NCBI GenBank assembly: GCA_910587485.1
Contig: CAJUKN010000014.1
Location: 27,943-91,942 of the forward strand
From: an uncultured Lachnospira sp.
GTDB taxonomy: Bacteria > Bacillota > Clostridia > Lachnospirales > Lachnospiraceae
DNA length: 64,000 nucleotides
Direction of reading: 5' to 3'
The position numbers and the translations under genes are program-made. Under the pieces are notes generated by a model. The model saw only the letters and a list, made by a program, of their open reading frames with translations, did no database searches and was not told where the DNA came from. Of the stretch, positions 1-8,926 are shown piece after piece. The first letter of the stretch is position 1. Every line of letters starts with the position of its first letter.

Positions 1-2
1 AG

Positions 3-215
3 TTATTAAATATTAGTGAAGAATATGCAAAGCATATAGAAAATTCTTACCTAAATATTGATTTATCTTCAAAAAATATGGCAATAGACCAATGTAAAGG
101 ACTTGATGACTGTAATATAAATAATGATATAAACGAATATGGAGAGTTTGCAGATAACAATGCAAGTAATGATATAGATAATAGTATGGGAGATATGGAC
201 ATAGGTGGAGAATAA
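3..215 (+). CDS. 3' end of an unidentified protein with an acidic tail (partial)
   Basis: The frame is open from the left edge to TAA at 213-215, so only the last 70 residues are visible. The stretch is rich in Asn, Asp and Glu and ends in a low-complexity tail (NSMGDMDIGGE). No catalytic motif is present, so no family can be named. It lies 122 bases upstream of the VirD4-like ATPase gene and runs in the same direction, so it probably belongs to the same accessory cassette. The reverse-strand frame here has no ribosome site and is a shadow. Confidence 0.5.
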   Translation, partial: LLNISEEYAKHIENSYLNIDLSSKNMAIDQCKGLDDCNINNDINEYGEFADNNASNDIDNSMGDMDIGGE

Positions 216-337
216 ATTTTTTCTTGAAAAATATTGTTATTAAAAAAATGAGAAGAAATATTAAAATTTATTTTAAGAAAAATAGAATACAATGACAATG
301 GAGGGGAAACTAGAAGTTAATATAAAGGAGGAAAGGT

Positions 338-1630
338 ATGTTTTTAAGGATATATGGTTTTGATACATTGACAAAAGAAAAAATAAAATGTGTTCCAAAG
401 TCACAAAATATTATTCATCTTAAAATGAAAAATCTTGAAAAACATTGTACAGAAGAATTAGAAGTTGATTTAAACGGTAATATTTTAATTAATGGAGTTA
501 CTCGTTATGGAAAATCTGTATTTGCACAATCGATTGCAAATCAAATTGAAAAAATAGATAATGCGGATATTCGCGTTTATTTTGATATAAAAAATGATTA
601 TATAAGCAAGTTTTATAGAGAGGGAGATAAAGTGGTTTCCTTTCGAGATAATTTAGGTGCTTATAATTATTTTAAATGGAATCTTGTAAAAGAAGTGAAA
701 AATTCAGATAATCCAGAATTTGAAATAAAAGAAATCGTCAATATATTATTGGAAGACCGATTAAGTGGTAAAGAAAATGATTTTTTTTATAAGGCGGCAG
801 CAAAAATATTTAGTGGATATGTCTTGTCTATTATTCATATACATAAAAATAATTTTAGCAATCAATTATTGATACATAATTTAAAGGTATCTGAACCAGA
901 TATGATAAAGAAAGTGTTGGGTACATTGCCAGAAAACTATTATATCATCAGGGACTATATGGAAAATGTTCAATCAAAAATGACTCAAAGCATTATGGCA
1001 TGTTTGGGGGAATTGCTTGATTTGTTTGGCGGGAATTTTTGCGAAGATGGAGAAGATACAATAGCAGAATATTTAAATGGTGCATATGGAACACGTTTAT
1101 TTTTGGAATATGATTATGATAGGAAAGTTTCATCAAATGTTTTTTTTCGATTTTTTTTAAATAAAATAATACGCTATAAATTAAGTCAAAATACAGACAG
1201 AACAAAGAAATGTATGCTGTTTCTTGATGAGGCAGCAGTGTTAAATGGAGATTTCGGGCTGATGGATGCAGCTACACTTGGAGCTGGTAATGGACTTTGT
1301 TTAATTGTAGTTACACAGAGTTTGGAAAAATTATATTGTATAGCGCCTCAAATGAATAATAATCATATAACCAATGCAAGTCTTGCGGGATTTGCCTCTT
1401 TTATAACATTTCATCCGGGTGATACTGAAACAATAAATAAAATGGTAAATATTTTTGGGGAAGAAGAATTTACTCGTATGACATTTGGTTTGTCACGTTA
1501 TCAGACACCAATTTGTGAAGTGGTAAGACAAAATAAAGTGTCTTCAGATAAATTTGCAAGTCAAAGCGTTGGCGAATTTTATGGAAAAATAAAAGGTAAT
1601 GAAGTGATACATGGTCGATTGATTTTATAA
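338..1630 (+). CDS. VirD4/TraG/TraD-like ATPase without membrane anchor
   Basis: HerA/FtsK-class P-loop ATPase resembling type IV coupling proteins, which pump DNA or protein through conjugation machines. Seen: Walker A GVTRYGKS at residues 53-60, Walker B with CMLFLDEAA near 292-300, then a TraD-like segment (LIVVTQSLEKL, then FHPGDTETINKMVNIFG) typical of the C-terminal half of coupling proteins. The protein is 430 residues, shorter than usual coupling proteins, and has no N-terminal membrane helices, so it would act in the cytosol or be docked by a partner. The start has a strong site (AAAGGAGG, 6 bases before ATG). It is followed at 20 bases by a gene of similar architecture lacking the P-loop. 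Family assignment is fairly safe; the substrate is unknown. Confidence 0.75.
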   Translation: MFLRIYGFDTLTKEKIKCVPKSQNIIHLKMKNLEKHCTEELEVDLNGNILINGVTRYGKSVFAQSIANQIEKIDNADIRVYFDIKNDYISKFYREGDKVVSFRDNLGAYNYFKWNLVKEVKNSDNPEFEIKEIVNILLEDRLSGKENDFFYKAAAKIFSGYVLSIIHIHKNNFSNQLLIHNLKVSEPDMIKKVLGTLPENYYIIRDYMENVQSKMTQSIMACLGELLDLFGGNFCEDGEDTIAEYLNGAYGTRLFLEYDYDRKVSSNVFFRFFLNKIIRYKLSQNTDRTKKCMLFLDEAAVLNGDFGLMDAATLGAGNGLCLIVVTQSLEKLYCIAPQMNNNHITNASLAGFASFITFHPGDTETINKMVNIFGEEEFTRMTFGLSRYQTPICEVVRQNKVSSDKFASQSVGEFYGKIKGNEVIHGRLIL

Positions 1631-1650
1631 TTTGAAAGGGGAATTTTATT

Positions 1651-2820
1651 ATGAATTATTCAGATATTATTACAATGTATGCAAATGGTACAGGTAGTAG
1701 CCAAAGAGGATATTTATGTTCGGGAGAAGATGCATTTATAGCAAGCTGCATTTTAAATGATATTGTTCATTTAGCAACAGGCTCTATTGTTGTAATTGAT
1801 GATAGTGGTGTGATGAGGGAGCAAGTTATCAAGAATTTATATCATTGTGGTTATACCACTATAAATGGTTTAGAGCAAAAATTATGTTATCAGGATATTT
1901 TGGATATTACCAATATTTCAGGTATAAGCAGAATTAGAACATTACTTTCAATTACAGGATTTGACGAGATGCAGATTCAAAAAATAATTGCCTATCTTTC
2001 ATTTATAAAACATGTAGAAATGTTGGCTGGAAATGAGGGCAAAGTTTCATTAGAAGTTTTAACAAAATATTCAACAAATATAGAAGTAAAAAAATATTTG
2101 GATAATTTAACAATATCTGGTCAAATTTCTAATATGGAGCAATTGTACCTTCTTTCAAAATATTCGGAAATTGCTTCAGCGGTAGCAGATTTTGAGAATA
2201 TTTTAATTATAATGGGACAATTTATAACTGGTAATATAACTGTGAAAAAAGTATTACAAAATGCTAAACAAGCATTATATATTCCGTTGTATATGTTGGG
2301 AAGAGATATATGTATGAAAAAATTACTAATGGAGATGATAACGCTTGTTATATCTGATAAAGGAACAATGTGCAAAGATATAATTGTGTTGGATAATGGC
2401 AGAGAACAGTCCAATTATTTGTCAGAATTTTTGCAGGGGATTCAATATTCAAATAAGAAAATTCATGTTATTTCTCAGGATATTTTTTTAGCAGACGAAC
2501 GATTCAGACAAATTATTATGTGCAGTACTGATATTCGAGTATATTCTCGTCATAGTAATATGGATTCATGTGAAGAAATTGAAAAATTGCTTGGAAGTAT
2601 GGATATTGTAAAACAGACTTACAGTGTTGACTATTCACGTCAATGGAAAACAAATAGTGCATGGGATATGCTGCTTGGAAATAATAAAGTGGAACATTAT
2701 AATTGGAATGCTCCAGTAAGAGAACCTAAATATAGAAAAGAAGATATCCATACTTTTTCACAATATGTTGGAATTATAGAGGTTAATGGAAATAGCAGTA
2801 TATTTAATTGTGCGAATTGA
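1651..2820 (+). CDS. Unidentified protein, possible degenerate VirD4-like ATPase paralogue
   Basis: Not recognised as any named family. By eye its layout follows the preceding ATPase: a segment YLCSGEDAFIASCILNDIV sits where Walker A would be but lacks the GxxxxGK(S/T) signature. A later strand IIVLDNGREQSNYLSEFL resembles a Walker B region, and IRVYSRHSNMDSCEEIEKLL resembles the segment that follows the sensor strand in TraD-like proteins. If this reading is right it is an inactive paralogue that could form a mixed ring or regulate the active ATPase. Spacing to the upstream gene is 20 bases with a GAAAGGGG ribosome site, so the two are co-transcribed. The alternative is an unrelated protein. 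The homology is my inference. Confidence 0.5.
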   Translation: MNYSDIITMYANGTGSSQRGYLCSGEDAFIASCILNDIVHLATGSIVVIDDSGVMREQVIKNLYHCGYTTINGLEQKLCYQDILDITNISGISRIRTLLSITGFDEMQIQKIIAYLSFIKHVEMLAGNEGKVSLEVLTKYSTNIEVKKYLDNLTISGQISNMEQLYLLSKYSEIASAVADFENILIIMGQFITGNITVKKVLQNAKQALYIPLYMLGRDICMKKLLMEMITLVISDKGTMCKDIIVLDNGREQSNYLSEFLQGIQYSNKKIHVISQDIFLADERFRQIIMCSTDIRVYSRHSNMDSCEEIEKLLGSMDIVKQTYSVDYSRQWKTNSAWDMLLGNNKVEHYNWNAPVREPKYRKEDIHTFSQYVGIIEVNGNSSIFNCAN

Positions 2821-2869
2821 TAATAATAAAAAATATACATAAAGGTAAATATAGAAAGGATGTGTTTTT

Positions 2870-3736
2870 ATGAAACTTTTAGGAATAACAAAGGTGTTGT
2901 TGTTTTTAATTATAGATTTTTATCTGCTTTATCAGATACTGGGTATTGAAACAGCAATTTGGTCAATTATCGTAGTGATTTTAGGCATTTGGGCATTTGA
3001 ATACATAGATGTGATGCGTAATTGTGGCATTCCATTAAATAATTCTTGTGATTATGAAAAAATAAAACTTACAAATGCGTATAATCGTTTGTCAGATAAA
3101 ATTTTTGATGTCGAAGGCAAAAAGATGGGAAAGTTAAAATTATATGTTATTCCAGATAACAGTGCTAGGGCTTTTTCTTATGGATTGCACTGCGTAGGGG
3201 TGACTAATGGATTACTTCAAAATGTTGATGATATTACTTTATGTGCTATATTGGCTCGTGAAGTATACCATAAAATAAATTTGGATGCTATTTTTAAGCG
3301 AATTATATTTGTGAATATGGTTATTATTATGGCAATATTATCAATAAATTCCATTATTACATCAGCAATAATATGGATTATATTTTTTATATTGTGTTTG
3401 TTAAAGATATGTGGTGGGAGATATTTTTCATATTGGATAACATCTGGAATTTCCAAAGCATTTAAGGGATTCTTTTCTGGACTTCAAAGAGTATTCGTTT
3501 TTATATTTAAAACAAGTATAGGATTTGTCAGTCGTTACAGTGAATATGAAGCTGATAAGTATTGTGCAAAGTTAGGGTATGCACAACAACTTAGATATTT
3601 TATAATCAGATTTGAGAGTGGAACAAGTCAACAAGGAACAAGAAGATTTACAGATATATTATATGATACAAAGCCGCATCCAAATAAGCGAATTGCAAAG
3701 TTAGAACAATATATGATGCAATTTTTTGTTGGATAA
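2870..3736 (+). CDS. M48 (HtpX-like) peptidase homologue with altered zinc site
   Basis: Membrane metallopeptidase fold of the M48 family. Two N-terminal hydrophobic helices (about residues 5-50) and another hydrophobic pair (about 140-185) are visible. The zinc motif HExxH appears as REVYH at residues 130-134, so the first zinc histidine is arginine. The downstream glutamate segment SRYSEYEADKYCAKLGY and the C-terminal HPNKRIAKL that typify the family are kept. Active M48 enzymes degrade misfolded membrane proteins. This copy is predicted to be catalytically dead, though the fold is intact and the frame is uninterrupted. It is the third gene of the cassette with a good GAAAGGATG site. Confidence 0.75.
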   Translation: MKLLGITKVLLFLIIDFYLLYQILGIETAIWSIIVVILGIWAFEYIDVMRNCGIPLNNSCDYEKIKLTNAYNRLSDKIFDVEGKKMGKLKLYVIPDNSARAFSYGLHCVGVTNGLLQNVDDITLCAILAREVYHKINLDAIFKRIIFVNMVIIMAILSINSIITSAIIWIIFFILCLLKICGGRYFSYWITSGISKAFKGFFSGLQRVFVFIFKTSIGFVSRYSEYEADKYCAKLGYAQQLRYFIIRFESGTSQQGTRRFTDILYDTKPHPNKRIAKLEQYMMQFFVG

Positions 3737-3802
3737 ACAATACTTTTTGTTGTTATATTTATTTTTATTATTGAAGCTATTGTAATTAAATAAAATCTAA
3801 TT

Positions 3803-3905
3803 AGTAACTTGTGTCTGTGCATTGTTTGACACAAAGTTACTAAAAAAATCCTTTACGATTTTTTAACTTAAAGATTCTTGCGCAAAAGCAATGCAGAAAT
3901 GAGGA
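3803..3905 (+). promoter_or_regulatory. Leader element A, copy 1 (structured 5' UTR)
   Basis: Arm P1 is AGTAACTTGTGTC (3803-3815) against GACACAAAGTTACT (3828-3841). Its loop holds TGCATTG (3818-3824), which is complementary to CAATGCA (3889-3895), placed just before the ribosome site GAGG (3901-3904) of the next gene. Related copies lie at 9638, 11420, 37026 and 39001, and a 3' half at 20536. The second arm here differs in sequence from the other copies but stays complementary. Confidence 0.6.
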
Positions 3906-3909
3906 GTTT

Positions 3910-4458
3910 ATGAGAAAAGCAATTAAAAATAAGAGAAAGATTATTAAAGCATATGAACTTGGCAAGAAATGTGCAGAGATTCAGAGATTAATTAAGGAAG
4001 AAAAAATTAAGAAAATATCAGAGGAAGAATATGAAATATTTTCACAGGAGGCAGTTAATGGAAGGGGGCAGATAGCTTGTAAAGGAGATTTTGTTAAGAT
4101 GGATACAACAGGTTCACCATATCCAAATGACAGAAAATTTTTTCTTGAAAATCATAAACATATTCAGGAGTGTGAGTATGAGCAAATATCTCAGCCTGTA
4201 TATATTTGGCAGGCGTATGAAGACATGTGTCTGGAAGTTGAATTTTTAATTAAAAATAAAAATTTGATAATTAATAAGGAAAATAAAGAAAAATATTATA
4301 CAGCTTCGCTTTGGGGGACAAAGTTATCTGCTGCAAGAGATGCATATTTGATTTTTTATTCTATTAAAAAAGATTTAAATGGAAGTATTATTGATATTGA
4401 CTTTAATTTTGTAGAACATGAAGAATTTGAAAAAACATACACTATTATTAATAATTGA
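3910..4458 (+). CDS. Hypothetical protein of 182 residues
   Basis: Not recognised. It is a soluble, charged protein with a basic N-terminus (RKAIKNKRKIIKAYELGKK). A central segment ACKGDFVKMDTTGSPYPND resembles the gated GDY/PYP pattern of small uncharacterised Clostridia proteins, followed by WQAYEDMC and an alternating C-terminal half. No membrane segment or catalytic motif is seen. ATG is preceded by GAGG within leader element A. A decayed fragment similar to the ACKGDF segment lies at 7430-7470, so relatives of this gene have existed nearby. Confidence 0.55.
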   Translation: MRKAIKNKRKIIKAYELGKKCAEIQRLIKEEKIKKISEEEYEIFSQEAVNGRGQIACKGDFVKMDTTGSPYPNDRKFFLENHKHIQECEYEQISQPVYIWQAYEDMCLEVEFLIKNKNLIINKENKEKYYTASLWGTKLSAARDAYLIFYSIKKDLNGSIIDIDFNFVEHEEFEKTYTIINN

Positions 4459-4593
4459 TAAATATCGATGATTAATAAATTTTATAATAATTTTTATATG
4501 TGAAAACAATTTTAAAAAGATTACAAAATAAATATTGACTAAATTGTAATAAAATGATAATATGTAATCAAATTTAAAATGAATGGGGTTAAA

Positions 4594-5112
4594 ATGATGA
4601 TTTATTATTTTATTAAATTTAGGTTAGCTAATGATAAGATGGTTGGAAAGGTTCAATTAGATTCAGCAACAAATCAGATGATTTTTGAAAAAGCAAAACA
4701 GGATTTTAATAGGGCAGGTGCTAAAGCAAGAACATATAAGCAAATTGTAAAGCAGACTATAAATTCATCTTCAATTGACCTTATATTGGAAGTAAAAAAA
4801 CATATTCCTAGTCCAACGATGTGTTTTAGGAATTATTCAAAATTTATTATTGACAATTATGAAAATATTGTAAAAGAATGGATTACTACATCAGGAAATT
4901 TTTTAAGAGGGATTGAGGTCTATGAAATAGATAGTCCAAAGCTTCATTGTGGTAATAATGTAATTGAAGAGAAAGAGATGTCAAATAAAGATTTGATTAA
5001 AGCGATTGTGGATTTGTGTATGGAAGTAGAAAATAAAACAACTGAAGATAAAAAACAAAGACAATGGACGATTACAAAAATTAAGGATATTGTAAAAGAA
5101 TATTATCAATAA
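4594..5112 (+). CDS. Hypothetical protein of 172 residues
   Basis: Not recognised. The protein begins MIYYFIKFRLANDK and has no signal peptide, membrane helix or catalytic motif that I can see. The C-terminal half is charged (EEKEMSNKDLIKAIVDLCMEVENK) and looks helical. ATG at 4594 was chosen because GGGG lies 6 bases upstream; ATGs at 4579 and 4597 are alternatives. It stands 120 bases after the preceding hypothetical gene on the same strand and is followed by repeat-rich non-coding DNA. Confidence 0.5.
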   Translation: MMIYYFIKFRLANDKMVGKVQLDSATNQMIFEKAKQDFNRAGAKARTYKQIVKQTINSSSIDLILEVKKHIPSPTMCFRNYSKFIIDNYENIVKEWITTSGNFLRGIEVYEIDSPKLHCGNNVIEEKEMSNKDLIKAIVDLCMEVENKTTEDKKQRQWTITKIKDIVKEYYQ

Positions 5113-5452
5113 AAGTTATTCTTGAAATGAAATTTTTATTCTGATGCAATATGTAAATCGGAATTAAGTGGATATTCACAATCCGCTTGATGATTTGTTT
5201 AGCTTAAGATTGAGAATTAAAATTTTCAGCCTGCAAGTTATTATGCAAAAGATGTTACATATCTTTGCTAGAACTTGAGCCATTAGCTGTTCTTAGATGT
5301 TGATTTTTGCTTTAACAGAAAGTATGATGATTATAAAATCGATGAAGATATATTGTGGCGAGGATAGGTTGACCAAAGGCAAAAATTAAAAAGATAATTT
5401 TGGAAAATAGAAGTATATATAATGAAAGCTAGTTTTAGGGAGATGATATGCT
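5113..5452. other. Repeat-rich gap before the AraC gene
   Basis: This gap holds two repeats. The segment 5116-5153 matches 7551-7589 over about 36 bases with only a few differences. The segment 5165-5200 is a reverse-oriented tail of dispersed repeat B. In 5205-5430 I see no gene and no clear terminator. Confidence 0.5.
5165..5200 (-). repeat. Repeat B, tail fragment, reverse orientation
   Basis: GGATATTCACAATCCGCTT here is the reverse complement of the repeat B tail (AGCGGATTGTGAATAT) found at 27220, 37908 and 47625. Confidence 0.55.
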
Positions 5453-6295
5453 TTGGAGAAAGGAAATTATGAAATTATACGTTTCTTAGATTGGGAAGTG
5501 GTAAAACTCATTCCTCACGTAGAAAAATATACGGCAGGAAAAAGGTCAGTATTTCGACATTGGCATACAGGAATAGAGATTTTATATTTTTTGGGAGGAG
5601 ATAGTACACTTTGGATTAATGGCAAAGAAATTCATATTAAAGAGGAAGGCATAGTGTTGGTAAATAGTAACGAACCACATCAGTTAATCCGTTATGAAAC
5701 AGACCAAGCTAGAGGCTGTACAATTATCATTTCATATGAGTATATAAAAATGCTGTATAGAAAGGTAGACCAATGTTACTTTGCACTAGATAAACAACAT
5801 CCCTCTTTTGAAAAACTGAAGTGGTATATGAAAGAGGTGCTTTCCGTTTATCAAAGAAAAAGTCGAAATGAATTTTATTATATAAAATTGAACAATATAG
5901 TGAATGAAATTATTTATTTGCTGCTGACAGATTTTCGTATTGAAAATGGAGAGATGAAAACACAGAAATATGGAGAACGATATCGGGCAATTATTCAGTT
6001 TATAGAGGAGCATTATCGTGAAAATTTAAAAATGGAGGAACTTGCGGATAGATTCCATTTTAGCAAAGAATATTTTTCACGTAGTTTTAAAAAATATATG
6101 GGGGTAAATTTTAAAGATTATTTAACAAAAAGAAGACTGTTGGAAGCAGAACAATTGTTGTTGACCACAGATATGCAGATATCGGAAATTGCGTTAGAAA
6201 GTGGATTTATAGATATTAAAATGTTTTATGTAGTATTTAAAAAAGAATATGGAAGTACTCCAAATATATATAGAAAAGAGAAATCTATGAAATAG
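5453..6295 (+). CDS. AraC-family transcriptional regulator with cupin sensor
   Basis: DNA-binding regulator. The N-terminal 130 residues form an AraC-type cupin (FRHWHTGIEILYFLGG near 32, then a jelly-roll with SNEPHQLIRYE). The C-terminal 100 residues hold the two helix-turn-helix units (LKMEELADRFHFSKEYFSRSFKK; MQISEIALESGFIDIKMFYVVFKK, ending YGSTPNIYRK). The start must be TTG at 5453: an in-frame stop lies directly upstream at 5444, and AGGGAG sits 10 bases before it. The likely target is the esterase gene that follows, as AraC/cupin regulators usually act on nearby sugar or ester metabolism genes; this is inference from position. Confidence 0.85.
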   Translation: MEKGNYEIIRFLDWEVVKLIPHVEKYTAGKRSVFRHWHTGIEILYFLGGDSTLWINGKEIHIKEEGIVLVNSNEPHQLIRYETDQARGCTIIISYEYIKMLYRKVDQCYFALDKQHPSFEKLKWYMKEVLSVYQRKSRNEFYYIKLNNIVNEIIYLLLTDFRIENGEMKTQKYGERYRAIIQFIEEHYRENLKMEELADRFHFSKEYFSRSFKKYMGVNFKDYLTKRRLLEAEQLLLTTDMQISEIALESGFIDIKMFYVVFKKEYGSTPNIYRKEKSMK

Positions 6296-6310
6296 GAGAT
6301 TTCTTTTTTT
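6279..6310 (+). terminator. Rho-independent terminator after the AraC gene
   Basis: Stem AGAAATC (6279-6285) with GATTTCT (6298-6304) followed by a T-run. The stem overlaps the last codons and stop of the AraC gene. Confidence 0.65.
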
Positions 6311-6513
6311 TGGTCAAAAAAAGGAATAAAACAGGTTAAATTAGGGAAAGAAAAAATTGATAGTTATAATTAAAATGATAATAGAAAGAAAAGACATAGG
6401 AGAAGAATTATTGATTTTAGTGAATAGAGGTGATAGAGCTATTGAAGAACTTATAAAAAAATTTATTCAGACATAATTAAAATATTTAACAAATATTGTA
6501 GAAAGGATGTATT

Positions 6514-7428
6514 ATGATAGAAGCAAAAATGTGTTCTTATGAAGAATTTCCAGCAAGCGAGTTGTCACCAGAAGGAATGAAAGTTATAAAGGCAGATAAC
6601 TCTCTACAATTTGCAATACCTCAACTTAATATTAAATATGCAGAAAAGGATGGAATGCCGTTGCATCTCCATATCATTACTCCGCCAATGGAAAAGAAAG
6701 ATATGATAGAAAAGAAAAAAAAATTTCCATTGGTAGTTTTCATTCAAGGTTCAGCGTGGAAAAAACAGAATTTAGATGGAAAAATTCATATTTTATGTGA
6801 ATTTGCAACTCGAGGTTATGTTGTGGCTATTGTGGAGTATCGCCCATCTGATGTTGCACTATTTCCTGCGCAAATAAAAGATGTAAAAACAGCAATTCGT
6901 TTTTTGCAAGAGAAAGCAGATGATTATCATATAGATAGAAATAATATTTTTGTGTGGGGTAATTCATCTGGTGGACATACCAGTGTGATGGTAGCAGCAA
7001 CTATGGAACAGGAATATAATGATGAAGATGGACAGCTTAATATAAAAGCATTTATTGATTTTTATGGTCCAACAGACATTACAAAAATGAATGATGAGCC
7101 ATCTACACAAGACCATATGTCACCAGAAAGTCCAGAAGGGAAGTTGATTGGAAAACGTCCAGTTGATAGCAGCCCTGAATGGACAGATAAAGTTAATCCA
7201 ATAAATCATATTAGTGAGGAGCGAGAAATAAAGCCACTATTGATTATTCATGGAGATAAAGACCGATTAGTACCATTTCAACAAAGTGTACTTTTATATG
7301 AAGCAATGAAAAAATTAAATAAAAATGTGGAATTTTATAAACTACAAGGTGCTGACCATGGGGGTGATGCATTTTGGAAAAAACCAATTTTAGATTTGGT
7401 TGAACATTTTTTTAAGAAAAACATGTAA
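6514..7428 (+). CDS. Alpha/beta-hydrolase, BD-FAE-like esterase
   Basis: Carboxylesterase/acetyl-xylan-esterase-type alpha/beta hydrolase that cleaves ester bonds, probably acyl groups on sugars or small molecules. Seen: oxyanion strand LVVFIQGSAWKKQ near 75-87 (HGG of the family replaced by QGS), nucleophile elbow GNSSGG with Ser about 151, acid Asp in IIHGDKDR about 249, and His in GADHGG about 281. Length 304 fits the family. No signal peptide, so it is cytosolic. ATG is preceded by GAAAGGATG. A short in-frame peptide remnant at about 6408-6476 lies upstream and I could not assign it. Confidence 0.85.
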   Translation: MIEAKMCSYEEFPASELSPEGMKVIKADNSLQFAIPQLNIKYAEKDGMPLHLHIITPPMEKKDMIEKKKKFPLVVFIQGSAWKKQNLDGKIHILCEFATRGYVVAIVEYRPSDVALFPAQIKDVKTAIRFLQEKADDYHIDRNNIFVWGNSSGGHTSVMVAATMEQEYNDEDGQLNIKAFIDFYGPTDITKMNDEPSTQDHMSPESPEGKLIGKRPVDSSPEWTDKVNPINHISEEREIKPLLIIHGDKDRLVPFQQSVLLYEAMKKLNKNVEFYKLQGADHGGDAFWKKPILDLVEHFFKKNM

Positions 7429-7429
7429 A

Positions 7430-7470
7430 TGGAAGAGGTAAATAGCTTGTAAAGGGGATTTTATTCGATA
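7430..7470 (+). pseudogene. Short decayed fragment related to the 3910 gene
   Basis: Directly after the esterase stop, the DNA AATGGAAGAGGTAAATAGCT and what follows match 4060-4100 inside the 182-residue hypothetical gene, allowing one base deletion (NGRG-IACKGDF). Only about 40 bases remain. It is either a truncated copy or a recombination scar. Confidence 0.4.
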
Positions 7471-7490
7471 TGTTATAAAATCCCTTGCTT
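7452..7490 (+). terminator. Terminator-like hairpin after the esterase gene
   Basis: AAGGGGATTTTAT (7452-7464) pairs with ATAAAATCCCTT (7475-7486) with one bulged G. The trailing T-run is weak (GCTTTAAC), so termination may be partial. Confidence 0.5.
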
Positions 7491-7659
7491 TAACTAAGGG
7501 AGTGTCAATAAAATTAATACAACAGATTCATCCTAATTTAAATGATAATGATTTTTCTTGCAATAAAATTTTTATTCTGATACGATATATTTTAGCTTAT
7601 AAGAGCATAAAAAATATACAAATTAGATTAAAAATTTTTATTGACAAGGAGGATTCATT

Positions 7660-8721
7660 ATGTATCATTTGCGATTAAAAGGCAAGCATTATGAAATGGG
7701 GGTAAAACGTGGAAAAATTTTTAATAAAGGTCAACTATCCTTTCCGCTTCAATTAGATAATTTTCAACTGGAACATGGAAAACAAAGCGAGAAGATATTA
7801 AGAAAATTTTTTCCTGAAGTCTGTGAGGAAATAAAAGGTGTAAGCGATACAATAGGTGTCGATTATTCGTATTTTGTTAGTTGGATGCTATGTATGGGTT
7901 GCTGTATGTATAATTTAGAAAAGAATATTCCTGTTGAGATTCGAGGTTGTACTGCTTTTGCCTATTCAAAAGGCGGCAAAATGATATATGGCAGAAATAA
8001 TGATTTACCGCCATATTTACGAGATGGCAGCAAAAGTGAAATTTATGCGCCAAAGGGTGGCAATCGATTTAATATTACAACGTCTTCTTTCATTAATGGC
8101 GAGGAGGGATTAAACGAACATGGACTTGCTGTCGCTATGACATTTGTTATGACACAGCTTGAAAAAATACAGGCAGGATTTAATTCTTGTTTTATTGTCC
8201 GCTATTTGCTTGAAAAGGCAAATAATACACAACAGGCAATTACATTGCTTTCTGATTTGCCGATTGCTTCTAATTGCAATATTTTGCTTGCAGATAAAAA
8301 TGGTAATATGGTGGTTGTTGAATGTACACCATCCGTTAAAAAAATTCGAGAACCCCAAAAAATTGGTAAAGATAGTATTGTTTGTACAGTCAATAGTTTT
8401 ATATCCAACGAAATGAGATTATATGATGATTCCAATGGAAATGATTATGATTCTCATAAAAGGTATAATGTTGTTATGGATAGTTTTTCAAAGTACATAA
8501 AAGAAAATTATATTGAAACAACAAAACAACTGTTAAAAGGTGATTATGGTTTTATGTGTCAGTATGATAATGAGCCTGATTTTGAAACGGTTTGGAGTTC
8601 GATATTTGATTTAGAAACATTAGTAATTTATCGTGCAGAAGGTGACCCAAGAAAAAAGAAATTTATTGATGATAACCGACTGCATGATATTCGATTAAAA
8701 GAGAATAAAATATTATATTGA
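7660..8721 (+). CDS. C45-family Ntn hydrolase (acyl-CoA:6-APA acyltransferase-like)
   Basis: N-terminal nucleophile hydrolase of the linear amide / penicillin acyltransferase group. Such proteins cleave themselves before a Cys and then hydrolyse or transfer acyl groups on amides. The cleavage site is RGCTAF with Cys 96 as predicted nucleophile, followed by MIYGRNNDLPPYLRD and GLNEHGLAVAMTFV, both typical. Length 353 matches the family. No signal peptide. ATG is preceded by AAGGAGG. It stands alone between terminators. The physiological substrate cannot be told from sequence; a bile-acid or peptide amide is possible but unproven. Confidence 0.8.
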   Translation: MYHLRLKGKHYEMGVKRGKIFNKGQLSFPLQLDNFQLEHGKQSEKILRKFFPEVCEEIKGVSDTIGVDYSYFVSWMLCMGCCMYNLEKNIPVEIRGCTAFAYSKGGKMIYGRNNDLPPYLRDGSKSEIYAPKGGNRFNITTSSFINGEEGLNEHGLAVAMTFVMTQLEKIQAGFNSCFIVRYLLEKANNTQQAITLLSDLPIASNCNILLADKNGNMVVVECTPSVKKIREPQKIGKDSIVCTVNSFISNEMRLYDDSNGNDYDSHKRYNVVMDSFSKYIKENYIETTKQLLKGDYGFMCQYDNEPDFETVWSSIFDLETLVIYRAEGDPRKKKFIDDNRLHDIRLKENKILY

Positions 8722-8778
8722 TAGAATAAAGTTATTAAATAAAAATAATATTAATCAAATTATATGTTATATGATAAT

Positions 8779-8818
8779 ATCCTTCCAACTTTACTTTTTG
8801 AAGTTTGGAAGGATTTTG
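8779..8818 (+). terminator. Rho-independent terminator, possibly bidirectional
   Basis: ATCCTTCCAACTT (8779-8791) pairs with AAGTTTGGAAGGAT (8801-8814), then TTTTG. It lies between the C45 gene and a convergent small minus-strand gene, so it may serve both. Confidence 0.7.
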
Positions 8819-8926
8819 TGGTTTGAAAATAAAATTCATTTTAGATAATTTTTGTTGGATTATAATTTTATATTTTAAAAATTGGATTTTAATAATTATC
8901 AAAAATCTATGTTTTTATAATATTTG

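Noticed and set aside
47..298. Reverse-strand frame of 83 residues at the left edge
   Set aside because: Lies opposite the partial forward gene, has no ribosome site and its product is low-complexity.
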